A DNA stretch of 64,000 bases from Actinotalea soli (lineage in GTDB: Bacteria; Actinomycetota; Actinomycetes; Actinomycetales; Cellulomonadaceae), in contig NZ_JAGEMK010000012.1 of the NCBI RefSeq assembly GCF_017565425.1, positions 1-64,000 of the forward strand, read 5' to 3'. The position numbers and the translations under genes were made by a program. Numbering within the stretch: the first letter of the stretch is position 1; every line of letters starts with the position of its first letter. The notes under the pieces were generated by a model. It did no database searches. It saw only the letters and a list, made by a program, of their open reading frames with translations, and was not told the origin of the DNA. Positions 52,240 through 63,046 of this stretch are shown here, in pieces.

Positions 52240-52679
52240 CGCACTCCTCCGTCCTCGAGGGCGGCGCCCTCCGGAGCGGCCGTCCGCGCGACCTGGGGGG
52301 CCGCCGTCGGGCCGGAGCCGGCGTCGAGCTGGCGCAGCCGGTCCGCCACCTCGGTGAGGGGGATCCCCAGCACGCGCGCCTCGGCGACGAGGGGCTCGAG
52401 GACGTCGGTGAAGAACCGCTCGCGCCGCCCGGCCATGAGCTGGTCGCGGGCCTCGGGGCTCACGAACATGCCGACACCGCGGCGCTTGTAGAGGACGCCC
52501 TCGTCGACGAGCTGGGCGAAGGCCTTGGCGGCCGTGGCGGGGTTGATCCGGTACGTCGTGGCGTACTGGGTGGTGGACATGACCTGCTCCTCCTCTCGGA
52601 GGCTGCCGTTGAGGATCTCGGTGCGGATCCGGTCGGCGATCTGCAGGTAGATGGGGTCGCGTCCGTCGAACACGGTCAC
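52236..52679 (-). CDS. GntR family transcriptional regulator, YtrA subfamily
   Basis: Short repressor of 147 residues: winged helix (FDGRDPIYLQIADRIRTEIL, then YRINPATAAKAFAQLVDEGV) plus a brief C-terminal dimerisation helix, as in YtrA, which responds to cell-envelope antibiotics in Bacillus. It is the first gene of the ABC operon and overlaps the ATPase. A perfect palindrome lies 18 bases upstream of its ATG. The last ~30 residues are Ala/Pro-rich. Confidence 0.92.
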   Translation of the reverse strand: MTVFDGRDPIYLQIADRIRTEILNGSLREEEQVMSTTQYATTYRINPATAAKAFAQLVDEGVLYKRRGVGMFVSPEARDQLMAGRRERFFTDVLEPLVAEARVLGIPLTEVADRLRQLDAGSGPTAAPQVARTAAPEGAALEDGGVR

Positions 52680-52696
52680 ATCCTCCCTCGCCGCCG

Positions 52697-52736
52697 GGTT
52701 CCGTGGTTCATTACTCCACTAATGAACCACGGAACC
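52697..52736. promoter_or_regulatory. 40-bp palindromic operator of the YtrA-type regulator
   Basis: Perfect 17-bp arms, GGTTCCGTGGTTCATTA (52697-52713) and its complement (52720-52736), enclose CTCCAC. The inner TTCATTA-N6-TAATGAA resembles YtrA-subfamily operators. It lies 18-57 bases upstream of the gntR start and must overlap its promoter. Confidence 0.8.
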
Positions 52737-52774
52737 ACCGCTCGCACAACCCCCCGCCCCTCGCAGGACAGATC

Positions 52775-52813
52775 GGGGTCGATCAGGGTCACCATCTGAC
52801 CCCGATCGACCCC
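52775..52813. repeat. inverted repeat, 17-bp arms, one mismatch
   Basis: GGGGTCGATCAGGGTCA (52775-52791) and TGACCCCGATCGACCCC (52797-52813) pair with a single mismatch around CCATC. It lies between the asd terminator and the YtrA-type operator; it may be a second terminator or a binding site. Confidence 0.6.
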
Positions 52814-52859
52814 GGTACCGGCGAACGGCAGGGCGCGGAGGCGTCACGAGGGGGAACGG

Positions 52860-52896
52860 CGAGAGGCGCCGTCCCTCGGGGGGACGGCGCCTCTCG
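52860..52896 (-). terminator. asd-lysC operon terminator
   Basis: Perfect 16-bp arms CGAGAGGCGCCGTCCC (52860-52875) and its complement (52881-52896) with loop TCGGG lie 55 bases beyond the asd stop. Confidence 0.85.
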
Positions 52897-52951
52897 GTAC
52901 GGGGTGACGCTGCTGCTCAGACGGCCACGGGCACGTGCAGCGGGTCGAGGG

Positions 52952-55314
<2,363 letters not shown>

Positions 55315-55580
55315 GGTGCAACGCTCCCGGTGTGGTCTCGACTCGGCGCGGGCAGGCCGCGCCCGGACCGCTGGAGCATAGTGCCGCTCAGATTCCGGAC
55401 ACCGAGGCTTTCAGCATCCGGATGGCTGCAAGCCCTCTCGCGGACGCGACACAGACGGGACGAGGACCGGTGAGCACGACGCCCTGGACGGTGCCGGTGC
55501 TCCCCGAGACGGGTCACCGCCCGGGCGCACGGCCCCTCGACCCGGCCCGCACCTGACCGCTGCGGACGAAGGAGCAGACC

Positions 55581-56090
55581 ATGCAGAGCCCTCGACGCCC
55601 ACGGCGCACCCGACCCGCCCTCGGGGCGCGGGCCGGCGCGACCGCCGTCCTGCTCGCCGCCCTCGCCGTGACCGGGTGCGCGAGCCCGGGGCAGCCCGGC
55701 GCCCCCGCCGAGGACGACGGGGCCGCGTCGGGCCCGGCACCTGAGGAGACTGCCGCCGCCGAGGGCACCACCGACCTGACGATCACGGTCGACCCCACGG
55801 GTGAGGGCGCGTCGAGCACGTACACCCTGACCTGCGACCCCGCCGGGGGCGACCACCCCGACCCCGAGGCTGCGTGCGCCCTCCTCGAGGAGGTCGGGGT
55901 CGAGGCGTTCGCACCGGTCCCCCGGGACGCCTCCTGCACCCAGCAGTACGGCGGCCCGCAGACCGCGACGGTCGAGGGCACGCTGGGCGGTGAGCAGATC
56001 GACGCGCGCTTCGCGTACACCGACGGGTGCGAGATCAGCCGCTGGGACGGCGTCGCCGATCTCCTCCCTGCGGACGCGGGCCTGCTCTAG
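55581..56090 (+). CDS. lipoprotein with subtilisin-inhibitor-like (SSI) domain
   Basis: Secreted lipoprotein, 169 residues. A Arg-rich n-region and hydrophobic stretch end in the lipobox AVTGC at Cys33, then a ~30-residue Glu/Ala/Pro linker. The SSI domain runs from YTLTCDPAGGDHPDPEAACA to QYGGPQTATVEGTLGGEQID and DGCEISRWDGV; the four Cys positions that form the two disulfides are all present. SSI proteins inhibit serine proteases; the reactive loop (FAPVPRDASCTQ) is present. GGAG precedes the ATG. A membrane-anchored SSI is unusual. Confidence 0.88.
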   Translation: MQSPRRPRRTRPALGARAGATAVLLAALAVTGCASPGQPGAPAEDDGAASGPAPEETAAAEGTTDLTITVDPTGEGASSTYTLTCDPAGGDHPDPEAACALLEEVGVEAFAPVPRDASCTQQYGGPQTATVEGTLGGEQIDARFAYTDGCEISRWDGVADLLPADAGLL

Positions 56091-56093
56091 GTT
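56088..56093 (+). promoter_or_regulatory. leaderless -10 box (TAGGTT) for ABC exporter
   Basis: TAGGTT overlaps the SSI stop codon and is followed by exactly six bases and the ATG at 56100. Confidence 0.6.
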
Positions 56094-56099
56094 CGGACC

Positions 56100-57107
56100 A
56101 TGTCGATCACGGTGCAGGGGGTCCGGCGGCACTTCGGCGCGGTGCGAGCGGTGGACGGGATCGACCTCGTCGCCCGCAGCGGCGCGGTGACCGCCCTGGT
56201 CGGCCCCAACGGCTCAGGCAAGACCACCCTCCTGCTGCTGCTGGCCGGCCTGCTGCGCCCCGACGCCGGCACGATCGACGTCGCGGGCCACGAGCCCGGG
56301 GTCGGCACCGGTGCGCGGGCCGTCACCGGCTGGATGCCCGACTCCTTCGGCACCTGGGACTCCCTCACCGCCCGGGAGGTGCTCACCACGGTCGGCGCCG
56401 CCTACCGCCTGCCGGCCGCACAGGCTGGGGAGCGCGCCGCCGAGCTCCTCGACCTGGTGCACCTGACCGACCTGGCGGACCGTCCGGCCCACGTGCTCTC
56501 CCGCGGGCAGAAGCAGCGGCTCGGCCTCGCCCGAGCCCTGGTCCACGACCCGCAGGTGCTGCTGCTCGACGAGCCCGCCTCCGGGCTGGACCCGCGCTCG
56601 CGGGTCGACCTGCGGGTGCTGGTGCGCACCCTGGCCGCGCAGGGCAGGACGGTGCTCGTCTCGAGCCACGTCCTGGTCGAGCTCGACGAGATGGCCGACG
56701 ACGCCGTGTTCATCTCGGCAGGTCGCACCGTCGCGGCCGAGAGCCTGGCGACAGCCTCCGCGGCACGCCGGCCCTGGAGGCTGCGGGCCCTCTCCCGGAC
56801 CGGCCTCACAGCCTGGCTCGACGAGGCCGGCATCCCGTGGCGCGCGGACGGGGACGGCGCGGACCAGGTCGCCGCCGAGCCCGCGCCAGCCGGGTTCGGC
56901 CCACCCGCGGTCGACCCCACGGAGGCGAACGGGCCGGATGCGGCGCCCGCCACCGCGGGGATGGTCGTCGTGGACCTCGAGGGTGAGGCCGCAGCAGCCG
57001 ACCTGCTCCGCGCGGCGGTCGGTGCGGGGGTCGCGGTGACCTCGCTCGCACCGGCCTCGGGGGCCCTGGAGTCCGCCTACCTGGCCCTCGAGGAGGAGCG
57101 ACGATGA
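56100..57107 (+). CDS. ABC transporter ATP-binding protein
   Basis: ATPase of an ABC-2 exporter, 335 residues. Walker A GPNGSGKTTLLLLLAGLLRP, signature LSRGQKQRLGLARALVHDP, Walker B VLLLDEPASGLDP and switch SSHVLVELDEM. The C-terminal ~130 residues form a divergent, Ala/Pro-rich domain. It overlaps the permease start (ATGA). Substrate unknown. Confidence 0.92.
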   Translation: MSITVQGVRRHFGAVRAVDGIDLVARSGAVTALVGPNGSGKTTLLLLLAGLLRPDAGTIDVAGHEPGVGTGARAVTGWMPDSFGTWDSLTAREVLTTVGAAYRLPAAQAGERAAELLDLVHLTDLADRPAHVLSRGQKQRLGLARALVHDPQVLLLDEPASGLDPRSRVDLRVLVRTLAAQGRTVLVSSHVLVELDEMADDAVFISAGRTVAAESLATASAARRPWRLRALSRTGLTAWLDEAGIPWRADGDGADQVAAEPAPAGFGPPAVDPTEANGPDAAPATAGMVVVDLEGEAAAADLLRAAVGAGVAVTSLAPASGALESAYLALEEERR

Positions 57108-58255
57108 GCGTCCGGACCGAGGAGCTCGGCGGGGCGCCGAGCAGGCCCGACCCCGTCCCGATGGTCCCCGGCACCTGGGGCCTCACCTGGCACGGGGTGC
57201 GGACCGTGGCGCGGCTCGAGCTGCGTCAGCGCATCCGCTCGACCCGCTGGGTGATCTCGCTGGTGGCCTTCGGCCTCGTGGTCGGTGCCGTCACCCTGCT
57301 CACCTGGCTCGTCTCGGACACGGAGCCGGGATTCGGGGCCGGTCGGACGATGTTCGGCTTCATCGTCTTCTTCGTCCTCTTCCTCGGGCTGCTCGTCTCG
57401 CCGACCCTGTCGGCCACCTCCATCAACGGCGACCGCGCGGCCGGCACCCTCGCGACCCTGCAGGTCACCCTGCTCAGCGCGGCCGAGATCGCCGTCGGCA
57501 AGCTCCTGGCCTCGTGGCTCGCCTCGCTGGCGTTCCTCGCCGTCTCCGCGCCCTTCCTGCTGTGGGCCCTGGCCACCGGCGGGACCCCGGCCGTGGCGGT
57601 GGTGACCACGCTGGTCCTGCTCGCCGTGATGCTCGCGGTGGTCTGCGCGATCGGCCTGGGCTTCTCGGCCCTGACCACCCGCACCGCCGGGTCCTCGGTC
57701 CTGACGTACGTGGCCGTGGCCAGCCTGTCCATCCTGACCCTCGTGGTCTTCGGCCTGACCCTCCCTCTGGTCAGCGGCGAGGAGACCCAGCAGGTGTACC
57801 GCGAGGACTGGCGCGCCGCCGAGGAGGCAGCCCTCGAGTCCGGCGGGGAGTACGTGCCGGGCCCGTGCGAGTGGTTCGAGGAGGAGGTCTACGTCGCGCA
57901 CACCGAGCGGACCTGGTGGCTGCTCGCGGTAAACCCGTTCGTCATCGTCGCCGACGCGATGCCCGGGGCCCCGGAGACCGACGCCCACGGCGGGTACGTC
58001 GGCGAGGGCGATCCCATGTCGCTCATCCGCTACGGAGTCCGGCAGGCGCGGCTCGGTCCGCCCGAGACCCAGGACTGGTGCTACCAGCAGCCCGTCACCC
58101 AGGGCTCCGGACGCGCAGAGCTCGACGCCCTGAGCCCGGCCTGGCCGTGGGGCCTCGGCGCGAATTTGCTCCTCGCGGTCGGTGGGGTGGTCCTGGCGGT
58201 CCGCCGTCTCCGGATCCCGCAGGACCGACTGCCGCAGGGCACCCGCGTGGCGTGA
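57104..58255 (+). CDS. ABC-2 type transporter permease
   Basis: Permease of 383 residues with six helices. WHGVRTVARLELRQRIRSTR before helix 1 and DRAAGTLATLQVTLLSAAEI are typical of this family. A large extracytoplasmic loop of ~130 residues lies between helices 5 and 6 and contains a CxW-rich patch (GPCEWFEEEV) and another Cys (DWCYQQP), perhaps a disulfide. Overlaps its ATPase gene. Confidence 0.9.
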   Translation: MSVRTEELGGAPSRPDPVPMVPGTWGLTWHGVRTVARLELRQRIRSTRWVISLVAFGLVVGAVTLLTWLVSDTEPGFGAGRTMFGFIVFFVLFLGLLVSPTLSATSINGDRAAGTLATLQVTLLSAAEIAVGKLLASWLASLAFLAVSAPFLLWALATGGTPAVAVVTTLVLLAVMLAVVCAIGLGFSALTTRTAGSSVLTYVAVASLSILTLVVFGLTLPLVSGEETQQVYREDWRAAEEAALESGGEYVPGPCEWFEEEVYVAHTERTWWLLAVNPFVIVADAMPGAPETDAHGGYVGEGDPMSLIRYGVRQARLGPPETQDWCYQQPVTQGSGRAELDALSPAWPWGLGANLLLAVGGVVLAVRRLRIPQDRLPQGTRVA

Positions 58256-58308
58256 CCGCCCACGCTCGCGCAGGAGCGGACCGGCTCAGCCCGCAGGCGC
58301 AGGCCGGC

Positions 58309-58971
58309 TCAGGGGTGCAGGGCCTGGAACTCGGCGTCGGCCGCGACCTCGTCGTCGACGTCGAGGCGCAGGTGGGCGAGCACCGTCTGCAGCACGCGCA
58401 GGGCTGACGAGGCCCGCTCGCCCCAGTTCGACAGGTAGGAGAACTGCCACCACCACAGCGCCTCGAGCACCTCGCCCGAGTCGTGGTGCCGCAGCCCCTG
58501 GGCGAGGGCGCCGACCACGAGGACGACGTCGCTCGAGACCGAGGAGGTCACGACCTCACGGCCGAGCACCGGGTCGTCTACCTCGGCGTAGTCGTCGATG
58601 CCTTCGAAGACGTTGCCCAGGGCGGCACGCAGCGGGTCAAGGTCGACGTCGGGGCCGACGTCGGGCTCGAAGCGCTCCGAGGGCACGACGTCGACCATCG
58701 CCCCCAGGCGGGCCCCGGCGGCGAGCACGTCGGAGATCGCCAGGAGCAGCAGCGGGATGGCGGCCTCGGGGTTCGCCCCGGCGGCCACCTCGGTGACCGT
58801 GGTGGTGAAGGCCCGGGACTCGGCGGCCATGGTGTCGGCCACCTCGCGCAGGTCGGCCGGGGCCTGGGCGCGCCCTGGACCGTCGGGCTGGGCGCGGCCT
58901 GCGGGGGCGACCGGGGTGGCGTCGTCGCTGCCGGGCTGGGGGGTCGGGACCGTGGGGGTGGTGTCAGGCAC
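58309..58971 (-). CDS. DUF5063 domain-containing protein
   Basis: Soluble protein of 220 residues adjacent to recR, a conserved actinobacterial arrangement. DUF5063 features include [20 protein letters not shown] and [20 protein letters not shown]. The start GTG at 58971 overlaps recR by eight bases; upstream sequence in this frame reads through recR. The N-terminal ~40 residues are Pro/Thr-rich. Function unknown; co-expression with recombination mediator RecR is suggested by overlap. Confidence 0.85.
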   Translation of the reverse strand: MPDTTPTVPTPQPGSDDATPVAPAGRAQPDGPGRAQAPADLREVADTMAAESRAFTTTVTEVAAGANPEAAIPLLLLAISDVLAAGARLGAMVDVVPSERFEPDVGPDVDLDPLRAALGNVFEGIDDYAEVDDPVLGREVVTSSVSSDVVLVVGALAQGLRHHDSGEVLEALWWWQFSYLSNWGERASSALRVLQTVLAHLRLDVDDEVAADAEFQALHP

Positions 58972-59563
58972 TGATCTGCCTCCGTCCTTCGAAGGCCCGC
59001 CCAAGCGTGACCTCATCGGCGTACTCCAGGTCTCCGCCCACCGGCAGCCCGGAGGCGAGCCGGGTGACCCGCAGGCCCATGGGGACCAGGAGTCGGGCGA
59101 GGTAGGTCGAGGTGGCTTCACCCTCGACGTTCGGGTCCGTCGCGAGGATGACCTCGGTGACGGTGCCGTCGGCGAGACGGCTCATGAGCTCGGAGATCCG
59201 CAGGTCGTCCGGCCCGACGTTGTCGATCGGGTTGATGGCCCCGCCGAGCACGTGGTACTTCCCACGGAACTCCCGGGTCCGCTCGATCGCGACGACGTCC
59301 TTGGGCTCCTCGACCACGCAGATCACCTCGTTCGAACGACGAGGGTCCCGGCACACGCGGCAGTGCTCCTCCTGGGAGACGTTGCCGCAGACGGTGCAGA
59401 ACTGGACCCGGGCCTTGACCTCGGTCAGCGCGTCGACGAGTCGACGGACGTCCACGGGGTCCGCGGCGAGCAGGTGGAAGGCGATCCGTTGCGCGCTCTT
59501 GGGACCGACGCCGGGCAACCGCCCGAGCTCGTCGATCAGGTCCTGGACCGCACCCTCGTACAC
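58964..59563 (-). CDS. recR: recombination mediator RecR
   Basis: RecF-pathway protein, 199 residues, full length. Helix-hairpin-helix near residue 15-25 ([17 protein letters not shown]), zinc finger Cys56, 59, 68, 71 ([17 protein letters not shown]), and the Toprim domain with [17 protein letters not shown] and [16 protein letters not shown]. The GTG start is preceded six bases earlier by TAGTCT, predicting a leaderless mRNA. Confidence 0.96.
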   Translation of the reverse strand: MYEGAVQDLIDELGRLPGVGPKSAQRIAFHLLAADPVDVRRLVDALTEVKARVQFCTVCGNVSQEEHCRVCRDPRRSNEVICVVEEPKDVVAIERTREFRGKYHVLGGAINPIDNVGPDDLRISELMSRLADGTVTEVILATDPNVEGEATSTYLARLLVPMGLRVTRLASGLPVGGDLEYADEVTLGRAFEGRRQISA

Positions 59564-59569
59564 CCGACC

Positions 59570-59575
59570 AGACTA
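59570..59575 (-). promoter_or_regulatory. leaderless -10 box (TAGTCT) for recR
   Basis: On the minus strand TAGTCT (59575-59570) is followed by six bases and the GTG at 59563. Confidence 0.55.
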
Positions 59576-59580
59576 GTTCC

Positions 59581-62013
59581 TCAGGACGGGTCGTCGGGGA
59601 TCTCGTCGATGACGGTCCCGCCGAGCATCTGCGCGACCAGGGGGGCGCCGACGAGGCCCGAGGAGGCGAGGTCCGGGTCGTCCGGGTCGTACTCGTCCTC
59701 CGAGGCGGGCCGGGTGGGCTGGCGCACCGGGCTGGCGGCGGGCGCGGGACGGCTCCCGGGGCCCGGCGCCGTCCTGGGGGCCGGGGCCGGCTCGGGGTCC
59801 GGTTCGGGCCCGTCGGGGATGCCGTCGGTCGGGGCCGGGGTCGAGGTCTCGCGGGAAGCTGCAGAGCTCGTCGCGGGTGCCGAGTCCGCCGCTCCCGAGC
59901 TCGACCGGGACGACCCGCCGGTGGGCTCGGGGGCGGTGCGCGGCGCGGCGGGCCGGTCCGGCGCGCTCGCGGTCGCCGGGACGTCCCAGGAGGCCTCGGC
60001 CTCGCGGGTCGAGATGCGCCCCGTCCCCCCTCCCGAGGCCGCTGACGGGGACCGTCCGCCACCATCGCTCGCGGGGGCATCCCCGGGCTGGCCTGCGGGG
60101 TCGGCCGGCGGGGCGGCCGGAGCAGCGTCGGCGAGTGCGGTCTCGATCCGCAGGTCGAGGCCGAGGGTCTCGTGCAGGGCACGCTGGACGTTCTCGGGGT
60201 GCGGGCCCGTGCGGAAGGTCGTCGCCAGCTGCGGGGTGCTGAAGGCCAGGGACAGGGTCTGCTCGGCGACCCCGGCGACGTGGGCGTTCTGGCTGACCAG
60301 CACCCAGGTGGCCATGCGGAGCCCACGCAGGGTCTGCAGCACCTCGGGCCACCGGCGCCGCACCGTCTCGGCGTCGAGGCCGGGCGTCGCGGCGGGCTGG
60401 GCCGTCGGGGGTACCGGGGTGGGCTGGGCCGGGGTGGGCTGGGGTGTCGGGCTGGGCTGGGGTGTCGGGCTGGGCTGGACTGTCGGGCTGGGCTGGGCCG
60501 CTGGGACCGGGGCGCTGGGCTGGGCGGCCGCGGGCTCCGCGACCTCGGGCTCGGGCGCCGTGGAGCTCTCGCCGGGGTCGGCCGCCGACGCCACCTGCGT
60601 GGGCGACGCGGCGGAGGCTGTCGGGACGCCGTCCGGGGAGACCTCCGGGGCTGCCGACCCCCGCGGGACCGACCCGTGCGGGGCGCTCGGCTGCTCGCGG
60701 TCGGCCGTCCCCTGCTCGGCGGCGACGACGCCGGGCGCGGGGCGCACGGTCGCGACCGGGATCGGGGCAGCAGCCGGCACCTCTGGCGGGGCCGCACCGG
60801 CGGCGGGGGCCGGGGCGGGGGCGGCGGCCGGGGCGGCAGCAGGGCGCGTTCCCCCGCTCAGCTCCCGCTCGACGCGGTCGATCCTGGCACCGAGCCCGCG
60901 AGCGCCGTCGTCGGCGGCGGGGAGCAGGAGGCGGGCGACGAGGAGCTCGAGGTGCAGCCGCGGGGAGGTCGCCCCCGTCATCTCGGTGAGGGCCTCGTTG
61001 ACCAGGTCGGCCGACCGGGAGAGCTCGGCCGCCCCGAGCACCGACGCCTGGGCGCGCATGCGTTCGAGCTGGTCGGCGGGCAGGTCCCTGAGCACGGCCT
61101 GCGCCGCCTCCCCGGAGGCGGCGATGACGATGAGGTCGCGCAGCCGCTCGAGCAGGTCCTCGACGAACCGCCGGGGCTCGTGGCCGGAGCTGACCACGCG
61201 GTCGACCACCCGGAAGGCGCTCGCGCCGTCCCGCGCGGCGATCGCGTCGACCGTGTCGTCGAGCAGGGCCGCGTGGGTATACCCGAGCAGGGCGACGGCC
61301 CGCTCGTAGTCGATCCCCTCGGCGGTCGCCCCGGCGACGAGCTGGTCCAGCACGGACATCGAGTCACGCACCGAACCACCACCCGCGCGGACCACGAGGG
61401 GCAGCACGCCGGCGCCGACCGGGACGCCCTCGGTGGTGCAGACCTTCTCGAGGTAGGGCAGCAGGGTGTCGGGGGCGACGAGGCGGAAGGGGTAGTGGTG
61501 GGTCCGTGACCGGATGGTCCCGATGACCTTGTCCGGCTCGGTCGTCGCGAAGACGAACTTCACGTGCTCGGGCGGCTCCTCGACGATCTTCAGCAGCGCG
61601 TTGAACCCCTGCGAGGTGACCATGTGGGCCTCGTCGAGGATGAAGATCTTGAAGCGGTCGCGGGCCGGGGCGAAGGTCGCGCGCTCGCGCAGGTCCCGTG
61701 CGTCGTCGACACCACCGTGGCTCGCGGCGTCGATCTCGACGACGTCGAGCGACCCCGCCCCGCCGCGGGCGAGCTCGACGCACGAGGGGCACGTCCCGCA
61801 CGGGGTGTCCGTCGGTCCCTCGGCGCAGTTGAGGCAACGCGCCAGGATCCGGGCCGACGTCGTCTTGCCGCAGCCTCGCGGGCCGGAGAACAGGTAGGCG
61901 TGAGTCACCTTGTCGCTGCGCAGGGCCTGCATGAGCGGGTCGGTGACGTGCTCCTGCCCGATCACCTCGGTGAAGGTCTCGGGCCGGTAGCGGCGGTACA
62001 GGGCGGTGCTCAC
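59581..62013 (-). CDS. dnaX: DNA polymerase III subunits gamma/tau
   Basis: Clamp-loader ATPase, 810 residues. Walker A GPRGCGKTTSARILAR is at residues 44-51 onward, zinc-binding Cys are at 60, 63, 72, 75 and 78 (CLNC, CGTCPSC), sensor and DEAH (IFILDEAHMV) follow. After the ~370-residue AAA+ core comes a long Ala/Pro/Thr-rich linker with QPSPTPQ-type tandem repeats, then a domain III-V region (MATWVLVSQNAHVAGVA), another Ala/Pro/Ser-rich stretch, and an acidic C-terminus. The GTG at 62013 has TAGGGT six bases before it. Confidence 0.95.
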   Translation of the reverse strand: MSTALYRRYRPETFTEVIGQEHVTDPLMQALRSDKVTHAYLFSGPRGCGKTTSARILARCLNCAEGPTDTPCGTCPSCVELARGGAGSLDVVEIDAASHGGVDDARDLRERATFAPARDRFKIFILDEAHMVTSQGFNALLKIVEEPPEHVKFVFATTEPDKVIGTIRSRTHHYPFRLVAPDTLLPYLEKVCTTEGVPVGAGVLPLVVRAGGGSVRDSMSVLDQLVAGATAEGIDYERAVALLGYTHAALLDDTVDAIAARDGASAFRVVDRVVSSGHEPRRFVEDLLERLRDLIVIAASGEAAQAVLRDLPADQLERMRAQASVLGAAELSRSADLVNEALTEMTGATSPRLHLELLVARLLLPAADDGARGLGARIDRVERELSGGTRPAAAPAAAPAPAPAAGAAPPEVPAAAPIPVATVRPAPGVVAAEQGTADREQPSAPHGSVPRGSAAPEVSPDGVPTASAASPTQVASAADPGESSTAPEPEVAEPAAAQPSAPVPAAQPSPTVQPSPTPQPSPTPQPTPAQPTPVPPTAQPAATPGLDAETVRRRWPEVLQTLRGLRMATWVLVSQNAHVAGVAEQTLSLAFSTPQLATTFRTGPHPENVQRALHETLGLDLRIETALADAAPAAPPADPAGQPGDAPASDGGGRSPSAASGGGTGRISTREAEASWDVPATASAPDRPAAPRTAPEPTGGSSRSSSGAADSAPATSSAASRETSTPAPTDGIPDGPEPDPEPAPAPRTAPGPGSRPAPAASPVRQPTRPASEDEYDPDDPDLASSGLVGAPLVAQMLGGTVIDEIPDDPS

Positions 62014-62019
62014 GCCAGA

Positions 62020-62025
62020 ACCCTA
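62020..62025 (-). promoter_or_regulatory. leaderless -10 box (TAGGGT) for dnaX
   Basis: On the minus strand TAGGGT (62025-62020) is followed by six bases and the GTG at 62013. Confidence 0.55.
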
Positions 62026-62136
62026 CGCGGGGAGGGGGACACCGCGGCACCCGCGAGCGCCTCCCGGTGCGCACGCGGGCCGCCCCGTCCACAGCCCCGG
62101 CACCGCGGGCCACGATCCCCCTCGGAACCGCCCCCC

Positions 62137-62167
62137 TTGAGCCTCACACGGTGTCAGGGTGTGACCT
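62137..62167 (+). promoter_or_regulatory. MerR-type promoter/operator
   Basis: TTGAGC (62137-62142) and the dyad CCTCACAC-G-GTGTCAGG (62142-62158) are followed 19 bases after the -35 by TGACCT (62162-62167). A 19-bp spacer carrying a dyad is the hallmark of MerR-activated promoters. Transcription would start near the second ATG (62174), suggesting leaderless translation. Confidence 0.5.
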
Positions 62168-63007
62168 ATGGGCATGACCCCGTCCGACGAGCACCTGCTG
62201 AGGATCGGCGACCTCTCCCGGCTGTCGATGATCAGCGTCCGCATGCTCCGGCACTACGACGAGCACGGCGTGCTGCGCCCCACGCGCGTCGACCCCGACT
62301 CGGGCTACCGCCTGTACTCCAGCGCCCAGCTGCGCACCGCGGCACGGGTCCGCGAGCTGCGGGACGTCGGCCTCGGGGTCGCCGAGCTGGCCCGGTGCGT
62401 CCCGCTGCTCGACGACGCCGACGCGATGCGGGAGGTGCTGGCCGAGCACCGGCTCCGCCTGGAGACCGAGGCCGGGACGGTCGCCGACCGGATCCGCGGG
62501 GTCGATCACCTCATCACCGCGTTGGAGGAACCGCTGATGTCCATCGAGATCACGCACCGCACCGTCCCTGCCCGCACCGTCGCGAGCCTGCGGGACACCA
62601 TCCCCACCTACGCCGACGAAGGGCTGCTGTGGCAGCGCCTCATGGTCGGCCTGCCGGCCGCGGGGGCCGTCCCTGCCGAGGACCCCCGCTCGGTCGCCGT
62701 CTTCCACGACCCCGACCACGTCGAGGCGGGGCCCGACGTCGAGGTCCAGCTCGACGTCGTCGGACCGTTCGCCTCGGACGGGGAGGTCGCCTGCGTCGAG
62801 GTGCCCGAGCAGGAGGTCGCCGTCGGGGTGCTCCGCGGCTCGTACGACGGGATCTCCGAGGTCATGGAGGCCCTGGGCCGGTGGGTCCCCGAGAACGGCT
62901 ACACCTTCGCCGGGCCGATGTTCAACGTGTACGTGGTCAGCCCCCAGGAGGACCACGACCCGAGCCGCTGGGTGACCGAGGTGTGCATGCCCGTCACGCG
63001 GGGCTAG
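62168..63007 (+). CDS. MerR family regulator with GyrI-like effector domain
   Basis: Multidrug- or ligand-responsive activator, 279 residues. MerR helix-turn-helix LLRIGDLSRLSMISVRMLRH and YDEHGVLRPTRVDPDSGYRL, a dimerisation coiled coil to ~residue 115, and a C-terminal GyrI/BmrR-like domain (SIEITHRTVPARTVASLRDT to MFNVYVVSPQED). The start may be 62168 or the second ATG 62174. Its own promoter carries a MerR-like dyad. No obvious target gene is beside it. Confidence 0.88.
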   Translation: MGMTPSDEHLLRIGDLSRLSMISVRMLRHYDEHGVLRPTRVDPDSGYRLYSSAQLRTAARVRELRDVGLGVAELARCVPLLDDADAMREVLAEHRLRLETEAGTVADRIRGVDHLITALEEPLMSIEITHRTVPARTVASLRDTIPTYADEGLLWQRLMVGLPAAGAVPAEDPRSVAVFHDPDHVEAGPDVEVQLDVVGPFASDGEVACVEVPEQEVAVGVLRGSYDGISEVMEALGRWVPENGYTFAGPMFNVYVVSPQEDHDPSRWVTEVCMPVTRG

Positions 63008-63046
63008 CAGGTCGCGGGGCTAGCGGGTCGCGGGGCTAGCGGGTTG
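62999..63046. repeat. 16-bp tandem repeat, 3 copies, at convergent stops
   Basis: Units of CGGGGCTAGC[A/G]GGTCG start at 62999, 63015 and 63031. Each contains GCTAGC, which gives TAG on both strands. The first copy holds the MerR stop and the third holds the stop of the convergent membrane protein gene. Confidence 0.8.

Noticed and set aside
62014-62167. SRP (4.5S) RNA upstream of dnaX
   Set aside because: The conserved SRP hairpin (GGTCAGGTCCGGAAGGAAGC-like) is absent; the region contains only the dnaX and merR promoters.
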